Source of the DNA: Marinifilum sp. N1E240
GTDB taxonomy: Bacteria; Bacteroidota; Bacteroidia; Bacteroidales; Marinifilaceae
Length of the DNA stretch: 64,000 nt
Direction: 5' to 3'
Assembly: GCF_009295825.1 (NCBI RefSeq)
Contig: NZ_WHKF01000005.1
Coordinates: 186,001-250,000, forward strand
In this document: piece after piece, positions 25,419 through 33,661 of the stretch
Layout of the letters: every line of letters starts with the position of its first letter
How positions within the stretch are numbered: the stretch's first letter is position 1
Notes under the pieces: generated by a model
Database searches by the model: none
Told to the model about the DNA's origin: nothing
Seen by the model: the letters and a program-made list of their open reading frames with translations, nothing else
Made by a program: the position numbers and the translations under genes

Positions 25419-26774
25419 ATGGAAGTATTAGTTAAAATAGGACAATTTTTATTGAGTTTGTCCATCTTGGTGGTGTTACATGAATTAGGACACTTTGCCT
25501 TTGCTAAACTATTTAAAACCAGAGTTGAGAAATTTTATATGTTTTTCAATCCTGGATTTTCACTGTTTAAGTTTAAAAAAGGCGATACAGAATATGGTAT
25601 AGGATGGATTCCTTTGGGAGGATATGTGAAGATATCAGGAATGATTGACGAATCAATGGATAAGGAGCAAATGGCATTGCCTCCAAAACCTTACGAATTT
25701 AGATCGAAACCTGCATGGCAGCGTTTATTGATTATGGTTGGTGGAGTTTTGGTGAATTTTATATTGGCATTTGTAATTTATATTGCTGTATTGTTTGCCT
25801 GGGGCGAGCAGTATTTACCTGCTGAAAATGCAAAGTATGGTGTTGTCTGCGATTCTTTATCTCATAGCATAGGTCTTGAGGATGGTGATATAATTGTAGC
25901 TTTGGATAATCAGAAATTGGAGCGATTTTCTCAAATTGTCCCAAAAATTATTTTGAACCGTCCAGCAAGTATGCAAGTTATTCGCGATGGAGTGAATACC
26001 GATATTCAAATTCCTTCCTCATTTGTTCCTGAATTGCTAGAACGAAGCAGTAAGAAATTTGCTGTAGATCCATCAATTCAATTGCGAAGACCTTTTCATC
26101 CGTATAAGGTTGCTAAAGTAGCAAAGGATTCTCCTGCGAAATTAGCTGGTCTTAAAAAGAATGATGAGATTAAAAATATTGATGGTTTGGATTTTGAATT
26201 CTTTAATGAATTCCAAAATTACATGAAAACCAAAGCAGATAAGGAAGTTCAAGTTTTGGTTCTTAGAGATCAAAAAGAAATCTCACTGAATATTACTTTA
26301 ACTGATGAAGGCCTTTTAGGGATTAGAGGTGGATCTGATGTAAATCAATTCGAATATGAGACAATTAAATATAGTTTTGCTGAAGCCGTTCCTGCAGGAA
26401 TTAATAAAGGCTTAAATAAATTAGGAGAATACGTAAAGCAATTCAGTCTTATTTTCGATAAAGAGGTGAAGGGATATAAATCAATAGGTGGATTTGGAAC
26501 CATTGGCAGTATTTTTCCTCCGGTTTGGGATTGGCATGCATTCTGGAATCTAACAGCATTCTTGTCTATTATTCTGGCAATAATGAATATCTTACCAATC
26601 CCAGCTCTTGATGGAGGACATGTGTTGTTCTTGTTTTATGAAATTATTACTGGACGTAAGCCGGGAGATAAATTTCTGGAATATGCACAAATGGTAGGAA
26701 TGGTCCTTTTGTTTGGATTGTTAATTTTTGCCAATGCCAACGATGTGATGAAATGGATTTCTAGTTGGAAATAG
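25419..26774 (+). CDS. rseP: RIP zinc metalloprotease, site-2 protease family
   Basis: This intramembrane protease belongs to the RseP/S2P family, which cleaves membrane anti-sigma factors and leftover signal peptides. The 451-residue protein has the zinc motif HELGH at residues 21-25 in the first membrane helix, the GGYVKISGM segment, two PDZ-like regions (about 130-205 and 210-295), and the third ligand motif NILPIPALDGGHVLF near residue 395, then a final membrane helix. It follows dxr by 80 bases, a conserved arrangement in Bacteroidota. Confidence 0.95.
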   Translation: MEVLVKIGQFLLSLSILVVLHELGHFAFAKLFKTRVEKFYMFFNPGFSLFKFKKGDTEYGIGWIPLGGYVKISGMIDESMDKEQMALPPKPYEFRSKPAWQRLLIMVGGVLVNFILAFVIYIAVLFAWGEQYLPAENAKYGVVCDSLSHSIGLEDGDIIVALDNQKLERFSQIVPKIILNRPASMQVIRDGVNTDIQIPSSFVPELLERSSKKFAVDPSIQLRRPFHPYKVAKVAKDSPAKLAGLKKNDEIKNIDGLDFEFFNEFQNYMKTKADKEVQVLVLRDQKEISLNITLTDEGLLGIRGGSDVNQFEYETIKYSFAEAVPAGINKGLNKLGEYVKQFSLIFDKEVKGYKSIGGFGTIGSIFPPVWDWHAFWNLTAFLSIILAIMNILPIPALDGGHVLFLFYEIITGRKPGDKFLEYAQMVGMVLLFGLLIFANANDVMKWISSWK

Positions 26775-26828
26775 AAATTAAACTAAAAATGCTAACTTAG
26801 CGGTATAAAACAATAAAACTCAATAGAT

Positions 26829-27026
26829 ATGAACCTTTTTGTAATAGCCGGAATGATCGGTCCCTGGCAAATCGTTATTATTGTATTCGTAATTGTACTT
26901 CTTTTTGGAGGGAAAAAAATTCCAGAACTAATGAAAGGATTAGGACAGGGAATGAAGGAGTTTAAAAAAGCTACAGACCTTGAAGACAAAGACAAGGATA
27001 AAGATAAAGAGTCAATGGACAAATAA
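26829..27026 (+). CDS. tatA: Sec-independent protein translocase subunit TatA/TatE
   Basis: TatA oligomers form the translocation element for folded proteins with twin-arginine signals. The 65-residue protein has the short membrane helix (about 10-25, [23 protein letters not shown]), the FGGKKIPEL hinge, the amphipathic helix [15 protein letters not shown], and an acidic/basic DKDKDKDK tail. No tatC is in the window. Confidence 0.95.
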   Translation: MNLFVIAGMIGPWQIVIIVFVIVLLFGGKKIPELMKGLGQGMKEFKKATDLEDKDKDKDKESMDK

Positions 27027-27030
27027 ATGA

Positions 27031-27057
27031 AAGGCAGGTTTTATCCTGCCTTTTTTA
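27031..27057 (+). terminator. terminator after tatA
   Basis: AAAGGCAGG/CCTGCCTTT stem, 6-nt loop, followed by T's. Confidence 0.85.
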
Positions 27058-27191
27058 ATGAATTCAAGTCAAGTTCTAAACTATAACTAAGTTTTTCGTT
27101 TGAAATTTGATCTATCATTTGGATGGTACTTGTAATTTAATTATTTTCAATTCGAATTTCGATAACCCGAAACCTATAACCTCTATTTTGC

Positions 27192-28640
27192 ATGAAGAAA
27201 TATTTACTTCTTTTTCTGATTTGTTTTATTGGAAGTGCTCAGTTATTTGCGCAATCTCCTTTTCGTATACTGAATAAGGAAAAACCAGAAAACTTAAATG
27301 AAATAAATCAGCGCTTGATCTATTTTACAGATGAAATGTTGAAAGAAGAATTGCCTAACAATACAATTCTTGATGCAAATTTTATTCCCGTATTTTCTGA
27401 TGAGGTATATAAGGAAAGGATGAGAAAATTGGATGATCAAACTCCAATTGCTTTGGATTTTAAGCCTGTGGTTAGAAGACATATTGAGGCTTACGCTGTT
27501 CGTCATCGTGAGAAAACTGGAAGAATAATGGAACGATCAGAATTGTATTTTCCTTTATTCGAAGAGTGTCTTGATAAATATGGACTTCCTCTGGAGTTAA
27601 AATATCTATCGGTAATTGAATCGGCACTTGATCCAAAAGCAAAATCTAGATCTGGCGCAATGGGTTTATGGCAATTCATGTACAACTCATGCAAGATGTT
27701 CGATCTTAGAGTTACATCTTATATTGATGAGAGAATGGATCCTGAAAAATCGACCGAAGCGGCCTGCAGATATTTGCAATATTTACATAGGATTTTTGGA
27801 GATTGGCAATTGGCTATAGCAGCATATAACGGTGGTCCAGGTGTTGTTCGAGATGCAATTCAACGTTCTGGCGGGAAAACAGATTTTTGGGCTATCTCTC
27901 CTTATTTGCCGCAGCAAACAAGGAATTATGTGCCTGCATTTATTGCAGCCAATTATATTATGAATTACAATAGAGAGCACAATATTATTTCTGGAGCATA
28001 TGATCATCCATACTTTAGAATTTCACCTGTAAATGTCAAAAAACAAATTTTTTTCAAAAATGTTGCTTTGGCAATAGATATTCCTTTGGAAGATTTGCGA
28101 AAGTTGAATCCAATTTACAAGCGAGATGTTATACCTGTAAGTGAATTGCCTGCAAAATTAGTTTTGCCAGCTGAAAAAATTGGTTCTTTTATTGATCATG
28201 AAGAGCAGATTTACGCCATGACCAATGAGCCTAAAAAATATATGGAGTTGCAAAAAGAGCTTTCATCTACCAAAGGAAAATATTGTATAGTCCATGTGGT
28301 TAAATCAGGAGAATATTTTCATAAAATTGCGATGAAATATTCCTGTACAACTCACAATATAATGGATTGGAATCAACTTAAAAGTCAGGATATTTATGTT
28401 GGTCAACGATTAAAAGTTTGGGTTGTACCTTCCGATGAAATTGCACAAAAACCCAATAGAGAACCATTAATAAAGAAGAGTAAATTTTTGCTTTATGAGG
28501 TTCAGGAAGGTGATAGTTTACAATCTATAGCAAATCAATTTGAAGTAAAATCATTGGACGACCTGGTTGAAATAAATAGTATGAATGACAAATCATCAGT
28601 AGTGCCAGGTACGATATTGAAAATAGTTCAATACGAATAG
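27192..28640 (+). CDS. MltD-like lytic transglycosylase with LysM repeats
   Basis: The 482-residue exported protein (signal peptide about 1-20, ending LFAQ) has a lytic transglycosylase SLT domain at about residues 115-260. The catalytic Glu143 is in SVIESALDPKAKS, with GAMGLWQFM and AIAAYNGGPGVV motifs. The C-terminal part has two LysM peptidoglycan-binding modules (about 355-405, YCIVHVVKSGEYFHKIAMKYSC, and about 430-480, LLYEVQEGDSLQSIANQFEV). It cleaves the glycan backbone to leave 1,6-anhydro ends. It precedes the DUF4837 lipoprotein gene by 25 bases. Confidence 0.94.
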   Translation: MKKYLLLFLICFIGSAQLFAQSPFRILNKEKPENLNEINQRLIYFTDEMLKEELPNNTILDANFIPVFSDEVYKERMRKLDDQTPIALDFKPVVRRHIEAYAVRHREKTGRIMERSELYFPLFEECLDKYGLPLELKYLSVIESALDPKAKSRSGAMGLWQFMYNSCKMFDLRVTSYIDERMDPEKSTEAACRYLQYLHRIFGDWQLAIAAYNGGPGVVRDAIQRSGGKTDFWAISPYLPQQTRNYVPAFIAANYIMNYNREHNIISGAYDHPYFRISPVNVKKQIFFKNVALAIDIPLEDLRKLNPIYKRDVIPVSELPAKLVLPAEKIGSFIDHEEQIYAMTNEPKKYMELQKELSSTKGKYCIVHVVKSGEYFHKIAMKYSCTTHNIMDWNQLKSQDIYVGQRLKVWVVPSDEIAQKPNREPLIKKSKFLLYEVQEGDSLQSIANQFEVKSLDDLVEINSMNDKSSVVPGTILKIVQYE

Positions 28641-28665
28641 AAAGAAATCAAAAAAACATCTAGTT

Positions 28666-29661
28666 ATGAAAAAAATAATTCACATTACACTTATCTGCAT
28701 ACTGGTATTAATCGCTGCAGTATCCTGTAAAAAAACAACTAAAGGATTACGACCTGTTGTAACGGGCGCTTCAGGAGAACTTCTTATTTTGGTGAATGAT
28801 GCCCTGTGGGAAGGTGTTGTTGGTGATACTTTAAAAAGTATAATTGCCGATTATCAAGTTGGTTTGCCACAAAATGAACCATTATTTGATATTCTTCATC
28901 TTAATCACAATGCATTTGGAACCATGTTTAAAACCCATAGAAGTATTCTCGACTTAAGAGTTTCAACTAAGGTTAAAGAAAATGGAATTGCGGTAAAGGA
29001 TGAGTTTTATGCAAAAACTCAATCTTTTATGAAGATTGAGACTGATAGCAAAAAGGCGATGATCGATTTGCTTACTGAAAATAGAATTAAAATTCTTTCG
29101 TATTTCTTATTAGGTGAAAGAAATAGAAAGATTAAAACCATTAAAAAGAATGTTGTTCAGGAAGTATATGAAAAGGTGAAAAAGAAATATGATATTACCT
29201 TATCATTTCCTGGAGGATATACCATTAATAAAGAAGAAGGTGATTTCTTATGGATAAGTAATGAAACTCCAACAACTAGTCAGGGAATGTTTATTTATTC
29301 ATTTGAGTACTTGTCAGAGGATATGTTTTCTAAAGAGTCTATTTTGCAAAGAAGAAATGCTCTATTAAAGAATTACGTGCCTGGTCCTACCAAAGGTAGT
29401 TATATGAGTACAGAAGAAGAATTCCCAATTTCGTATCGTCAATTTGAATTTGATGGTAATTATGCTTGCGAATTAAGAGGATTGTGGAAAGTTGAAAATG
29501 ATTTTATGGGAGGTCCATTTGTTAGCATTACTTACTTGGACGAGAAAGCCAATAGAATTGTATGTCTTGATTCTTACGTGTACTATCCAAACAACAACAA
29601 ACGAGAAATGTTGCGTGAATTGGAAGCAATCATGTACACTTTTGTAGATTTGAATAAATAA
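28666..29661 (+). CDS. DUF4837 family lipoprotein
   Basis: The 331-residue protein begins with a lipoprotein-type signal (LICILVLIAAVSCKK, Cys21). The mature part begins with ASGELLILVNDALWEG and GDTLKSIIADYQVGLPQNEPLFDILHL, typical of DUF4837, and shows GLWKVENDFMGGPFVSITYLDE near the end. Function is unknown; it is a conserved Bacteroidota envelope protein, here downstream of a lytic transglycosylase. Confidence 0.88.
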   Translation: MKKIIHITLICILVLIAAVSCKKTTKGLRPVVTGASGELLILVNDALWEGVVGDTLKSIIADYQVGLPQNEPLFDILHLNHNAFGTMFKTHRSILDLRVSTKVKENGIAVKDEFYAKTQSFMKIETDSKKAMIDLLTENRIKILSYFLLGERNRKIKTIKKNVVQEVYEKVKKKYDITLSFPGGYTINKEEGDFLWISNETPTTSQGMFIYSFEYLSEDMFSKESILQRRNALLKNYVPGPTKGSYMSTEEEFPISYRQFEFDGNYACELRGLWKVENDFMGGPFVSITYLDEKANRIVCLDSYVYYPNNNKREMLRELEAIMYTFVDLNK

Positions 29662-29674
29662 AAATTATCATCAT

Positions 29675-30055
29675 ATGAAATTACCCGATTACAATAATTT
29701 GAGTATCGAACCTTATCGGGATCGAGAGGAAATTATTCGTCAAGTGGCAGCGCAGATCGAGAAAGATTTTGCGCAATTTGGACTTGAGGTTCAATTTTCG
29801 GGTGATATTAATTATGCATACGAAGAGTTGTACTCGCAACTAAAGGAGCACTTAATATGGTTGATGGATCGAGATTATCATCGGTTGATTCTTTTATTGT
29901 ATCAAATAGATTTGAGTGAAAAACAGGTTATTCAAGCAGAATTAAAATATCCGGATGTACCAAAATCAGATCTTTTAGCAGAACTGGTAATTCTTCGGGA
30001 ATTGAAAAAAGTATTAATCAGGAATTACTTTAAAGAAAACCCTGATAAACTATAA
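29675..30055 (+). CDS. conserved small protein of unknown function
   Basis: The 126-residue soluble, all-helical protein is not recognised as a named family. It has no signal or membrane segment. Its features are the acidic/aromatic N-terminus, an ELYSQLKEHLIWLMDRDYHRLILLLYQIDLSE central helix pair, and a C-terminal LLAELVILRELKKVLIRNYF helix. It follows the DUF4837 gene by 13 bases and is closed by a terminator, so it is the last gene of that operon. Confidence 0.8.
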   Translation: MKLPDYNNLSIEPYRDREEIIRQVAAQIEKDFAQFGLEVQFSGDINYAYEELYSQLKEHLIWLMDRDYHRLILLLYQIDLSEKQVIQAELKYPDVPKSDLLAELVILRELKKVLIRNYFKENPDKL

Positions 30056-30061
30056 TTACAG

Positions 30062-30090
30062 AACCGTAGCTTTTGGCTACGGTTTTCTTT
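30062..30090 (+). terminator. terminator after the small conserved gene
   Basis: AACCGTAGC/GCTACGGTT stem with a 5-nt loop, followed by TTCTTTTT. Confidence 0.88.
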
Positions 30091-30205
30091 TTGCATTAAA
30101 TCGAAGAGATCATATTCTTTTTACTATTTTTACTAGACTCCTAAATTTTTAGGGAAATAATAATTGAACTCATTAGCTTAGTTCTAATCTTTAATATTAT
30201 AATTC

Positions 30206-31645
30206 ATGAATTTAGAACTTATAAAATTCGATAAATCAGTGGATAATGATAATGTTATTTATTTGTCAACCATTGAGAACTATAAAAATTTACCACTCTC
30301 TGATGTGGAACTACAATACCTTATCAAACAGGTAGATCAGGACATAAAATTGATTGAAATAAATCGATATTCTCATAAGATTTTTGTTTATGTGTCAGAC
30401 ATTAAAATTTATGGCAATAAGGATTATGAAAAAATGAGAAAATTGGGATTTAGTTTACATGCTAAAATCCAGGAAAGTAAAATTTCAAAAGTAAGTATTG
30501 TTGATCACCTATTGGAAAAAGAGGCAGTGTTGCCTTTTGTAGAAGGGCTTTCGTTGACTAATTATCAATTTATTAAATATTTAAAAGATACTAGCAAAGT
30601 AAAGCATCACCTTACTGAGCTTCATCTCCAAAGTGAGGTGGTTTCAGAAGCTGACTTGGAAGAATTGCAGGCAGTTTGCGAAGGTGTAAAAAATGCTCGA
30701 GAATTGGTAAATGAACCTTTGAGTTATCTTACCGCAAAAAAGCTTAGTGAAGAGATTGAAAGAATGGGTAAGGAATCCGGATTCTCAGTAGATGTTCTTG
30801 AAATGAATAAAATTCAGAGCTTAAAAATGGGAGGTTTGTTAGCTGTAAATAAAGGCAGTTTGGATGGACCTACTTTTTCAATTCTGGAATGGAAACCGGA
30901 AAATGCTGTGAATTCAGCCCCAATTGTTCTGGTTGGGAAAGGAATTGTATACGATACAGGAGGATTAAGTCTGAAGCCAACTAAGGATAGTATGGATTTA
31001 ATGAAATCTGATATGGGAGGTGCCGCTTCAGTTGCTGGAGCATTGTATGCAGTATCGAAAGCGAAGCTTCCAGTACATGTTATTGGTTTAATCCCTGCTA
31101 CTGACAATCGACCTAGTGGCAATGCTTATGTGCCAGGAGATATCATTACCATGTACAATGGCTTAACGGTTGAGGTTTTAAATACCGATGCGGAAGGACG
31201 TTTAATATTGGCAGATGCATTGAGTTACGCTAAGAAGTATGATCCTGAATTTGTTGTTGATTTGGCTACTCTTACAGGTGCTGCGGCAGTTGCAATTGGA
31301 AAGTATGGTCTTGTTGCCATGGGAAATGAGGATTGTGCTCCTAATATGAAAAAGCTGAAAGAATCTGGTGAAAAAGTTTACGAAAGAGTTGTGGAGTTTC
31401 CGTTTTGGGATGAATTTGGTGAACTGATTAAATCGGATATTGCAGATCTTAAGAATATGGGTGGCAGAGATGGTGGTGCCATTACTGCAGGAAAATTTTT
31501 GGAGCATTTTACAGATTATCCTTGGATACACATTGATATTGCAGGTCCAGCTTTTTTAGGTGGAATGGATAATTACAGAGGTAAAGGAGGTACTGGTACC
31601 GGTGTACGTTTACTTTATGATTTTATTAAAAATTATCAATCATAA
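30206..31645 (+). CDS. pepA: leucyl aminopeptidase (M17 family)
   Basis: M17 enzymes are dizinc cytosolic aminopeptidases. The 479-residue protein has a diverged N-terminal macro-like domain and the conserved C-terminal catalytic domain: VLVGKGIVYDTGGLSLKPTKDSMDLMKSDMGGAA (metal-binding Lys and Asp), VYVPGDIITMYNGLTVEVLNTDAEGRLILADAL (signature), and GGRDGGAITAGKFLEHF. All metal ligands I can check are present. It has its own upstream gap of about 150 bases after the terminator. Confidence 0.95.
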   Translation: MNLELIKFDKSVDNDNVIYLSTIENYKNLPLSDVELQYLIKQVDQDIKLIEINRYSHKIFVYVSDIKIYGNKDYEKMRKLGFSLHAKIQESKISKVSIVDHLLEKEAVLPFVEGLSLTNYQFIKYLKDTSKVKHHLTELHLQSEVVSEADLEELQAVCEGVKNARELVNEPLSYLTAKKLSEEIERMGKESGFSVDVLEMNKIQSLKMGGLLAVNKGSLDGPTFSILEWKPENAVNSAPIVLVGKGIVYDTGGLSLKPTKDSMDLMKSDMGGAASVAGALYAVSKAKLPVHVIGLIPATDNRPSGNAYVPGDIITMYNGLTVEVLNTDAEGRLILADALSYAKKYDPEFVVDLATLTGAAAVAIGKYGLVAMGNEDCAPNMKKLKESGEKVYERVVEFPFWDEFGELIKSDIADLKNMGGRDGGAITAGKFLEHFTDYPWIHIDIAGPAFLGGMDNYRGKGGTGTGVRLLYDFIKNYQS

Positions 31646-31664
31646 GGAATCCTGAAAAACATGG

Positions 31665-31693
31665 TTGTGATTAGATGATTCTTTATATTTTTG
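31665..31693 (+). promoter_or_regulatory. promoter of pdxA
   Basis: TTG at 31665-31667 and TATTTTTG at 31686-31693 with 18 bases between fit the Bacteroidota consensus. The implied 5' leader to the pdxA ATG is about 130 bases, with no obvious riboswitch fold. Confidence 0.55.
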
Positions 31694-31832
31694 TAATCGC
31701 AGATTTTATTGTTTTTCTTTTGGATTACAATATCTTGCAATAGAGTTGTACATGTAATTGATAATAACTCAAAAATTATAGATTGCGAAGGATTTAGATT
31801 CTTTGTGATTGAAAAATGAACGATTTAGACAG

Positions 31833-32891
31833 ATGAAAAATACAAAGATAAAAGTAGGAATAACACACGGTGATATTAATGGAATTGGTTACGAAGTGAT
31901 AATAAAATCACTAATGGACAATCGAATTTTTGAGATTTGTACCCCTATTATTTACGGTTCGCCAAAAGTGGCAGCCTATCACCGAAAGGCATTAAATATA
32001 GATAATTTCAGTCTGAACAATATTAAGGAAGCACATGAGGCTCATCCTAAAAGAGCCAATATAATCAATTGTGTAGATGAGAATGTAAAAGTAGAATTGG
32101 GAAAATCCAGTCGTAGTGCCGGTACTTCTGCTTTTCAGTCTTTGGAAGCTGCTGTTGCAGATCTTAAAAAAGGTGCAATTGATGTATTAATTACGGCTCC
32201 AATTAATAAAAAAAATATTCAATCTAAGGATTTTGAATTTCCTGGGCATACTGAATATCTAGAAAGTAAATTGGAATCAGGAAAATCTTTAATGTTGCTA
32301 TTGAGTGACAAGCTTCGTGTTGGAGTTGTGGCTGGACATGTTCCTATTGTAGATGTTCCTAAGAAAATTACCAAAGAGGCAATTTTAGAGAAATTGGAAA
32401 TTCTGAATACTTCTTTGCTTAAAGATTTTGGAATTCAACGACCTAAGATTGCTGTTCTTAGCTTAAATCCTCATGCTGGAGATGATGGATTAATTGGCAT
32501 GGAAGAGAAAGAAATTATTAATCCTGCTCTCGATGAGGCTAGAAAGAACAGTATTATGGCTTTAGGTCCATTTCCTGCAGATGGATTCTTTGGATCTGAT
32601 GACTATAAAAAGTTCGATGCTATTTTAGCAATGTACCACGATCAGGGATTGGCTCCATTTAAAGCATTGGCGTTTGATTCTGGAGTGAATTTCACTGCTG
32701 GTTTATCAGGAATTCGTACTTCTCCTGCTCACGGTACTGCCTACTCAATTGCAGGAACCAATGTAGCATCAGAAACTTCTTTCCGCGAAGCATTGTATTT
32801 GGCTATTGATATTCATAAAAATAGAGATTGTTTCGAAGAGGCAACGAAAAATCCACTTAAACCTGCAGAAAGTGTAAAAAATATTCAATAA
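31833..32891 (+). CDS. pdxA: 4-hydroxythreonine-4-phosphate dehydrogenase
   Basis: PdxA oxidises 4-phosphohydroxy-L-threonine in pyridoxal phosphate biosynthesis. The ATG giving MKNTKIKVGITHGDINGIGYE matches the family start; a TTG 24 bases upstream is a poorer choice. Seen: ITAPINKKN, FPGHTEYLE, VAGHVPIVDVPKKIT, LSLNPHAGDDGLIG, PADGFFG and MYHDQGLAPFKAL with metal-binding His residues. About 352 residues, normal length. Confidence 0.95.
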   Translation: MKNTKIKVGITHGDINGIGYEVIIKSLMDNRIFEICTPIIYGSPKVAAYHRKALNIDNFSLNNIKEAHEAHPKRANIINCVDENVKVELGKSSRSAGTSAFQSLEAAVADLKKGAIDVLITAPINKKNIQSKDFEFPGHTEYLESKLESGKSLMLLLSDKLRVGVVAGHVPIVDVPKKITKEAILEKLEILNTSLLKDFGIQRPKIAVLSLNPHAGDDGLIGMEEKEIINPALDEARKNSIMALGPFPADGFFGSDDYKKFDAILAMYHDQGLAPFKALAFDSGVNFTAGLSGIRTSPAHGTAYSIAGTNVASETSFREALYLAIDIHKNRDCFEEATKNPLKPAESVKNIQ

Positions 32892-32911
32892 AAAATTAAA
32901 CAATATTAAAG

Positions 32912-32948
32912 AAAGAGCGGTTAAATGTAAATCGCTCTTTCTTTTTTT
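32912..32948 (+). terminator. terminator after pdxA
   Basis: AAAGAGCG/CGCTCTTT stem with a 13-nt loop, then CTTTTTTT. Confidence 0.8.
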
Positions 32949-33033
32949 GTTAAAAGCTGAATATCATTATTAAAATTGCATATTTTTACATATTTTAAGT
33001 TTTTCAAAATTTGAAATAGCCAATTCATAATTT

Positions 33034-33615
33034 ATGTTTGAGTACATTAAAGGAGATCTTGCCGATCTAACACCTACATCTGCAGTAATCGATAACAATG
33101 GTATCGGTTATTTTCTGAACATTTCATTGAATACATATTCTAAATTATCTGGGCACAATACGGCTCATTTATATCTTCATCAGGTAATTCGAGATGATGC
33201 ACATTTACTTTTTGGATTTATTGATGATAAGGAAAGACAGATTTTTCGTCATTTAATTTCGGTTTCAGGAGTTGGAGCCAATACTGCCCGAGTGATGTTG
33301 TCTTCTCTTACGCCTCCAGAAATACAAACTGCAATTTTATCGAATAATGCTAAAACATTACAGGGTGTAAAAGGAATTGGAGCCAAATCGGCACAACGAA
33401 TTATAATTGAGTTGAAGGATAAGTTGGGTAAAGATTCTGATATCTCTGAAATTTCGCTTCTTCAAGACAATACAAGTAAAGATGAAGCGTTATCAGCATT
33501 AGTAATGTTGGGTTTTGCAAAAAATGCTGTTACAAAAGTTATAGATAAATTGTATAAGCAAAATCCAGCATCAAGTGTTGAAGAATTAATCAAATTGGCT
33601 CTGAAACAATTGTAA
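33034..33615 (+). CDS. ruvA: Holliday junction branch migration protein RuvA
   Basis: RuvA binds four-way junctions and loads the RuvB motor. The 193-residue protein shows the N-terminal OB-fold (MFEYIKGDLADLTPTSAVIDNNGIGYFLNIS), the double helix-hairpin-helix domain (SVSGVGANTARVMLSSL and LQGVKGIGAKSAQRIIIELKDK), and the C-terminal RuvB-contacting helices (DEALSALVMLGFAKNAVTKVIDKL). ruvB is not adjacent. ruvA upstream of sprA is a known Bacteroidota gene order. Confidence 0.97.
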   Translation: MFEYIKGDLADLTPTSAVIDNNGIGYFLNISLNTYSKLSGHNTAHLYLHQVIRDDAHLLFGFIDDKERQIFRHLISVSGVGANTARVMLSSLTPPEIQTAILSNNAKTLQGVKGIGAKSAQRIIIELKDKLGKDSDISEISLLQDNTSKDEALSALVMLGFAKNAVTKVIDKLYKQNPASSVEELIKLALKQL

Positions 33616-33661
33616 TAAATCAACGTAATTGCTTTACTAACCTAAGGTAATCTAACTAGAA

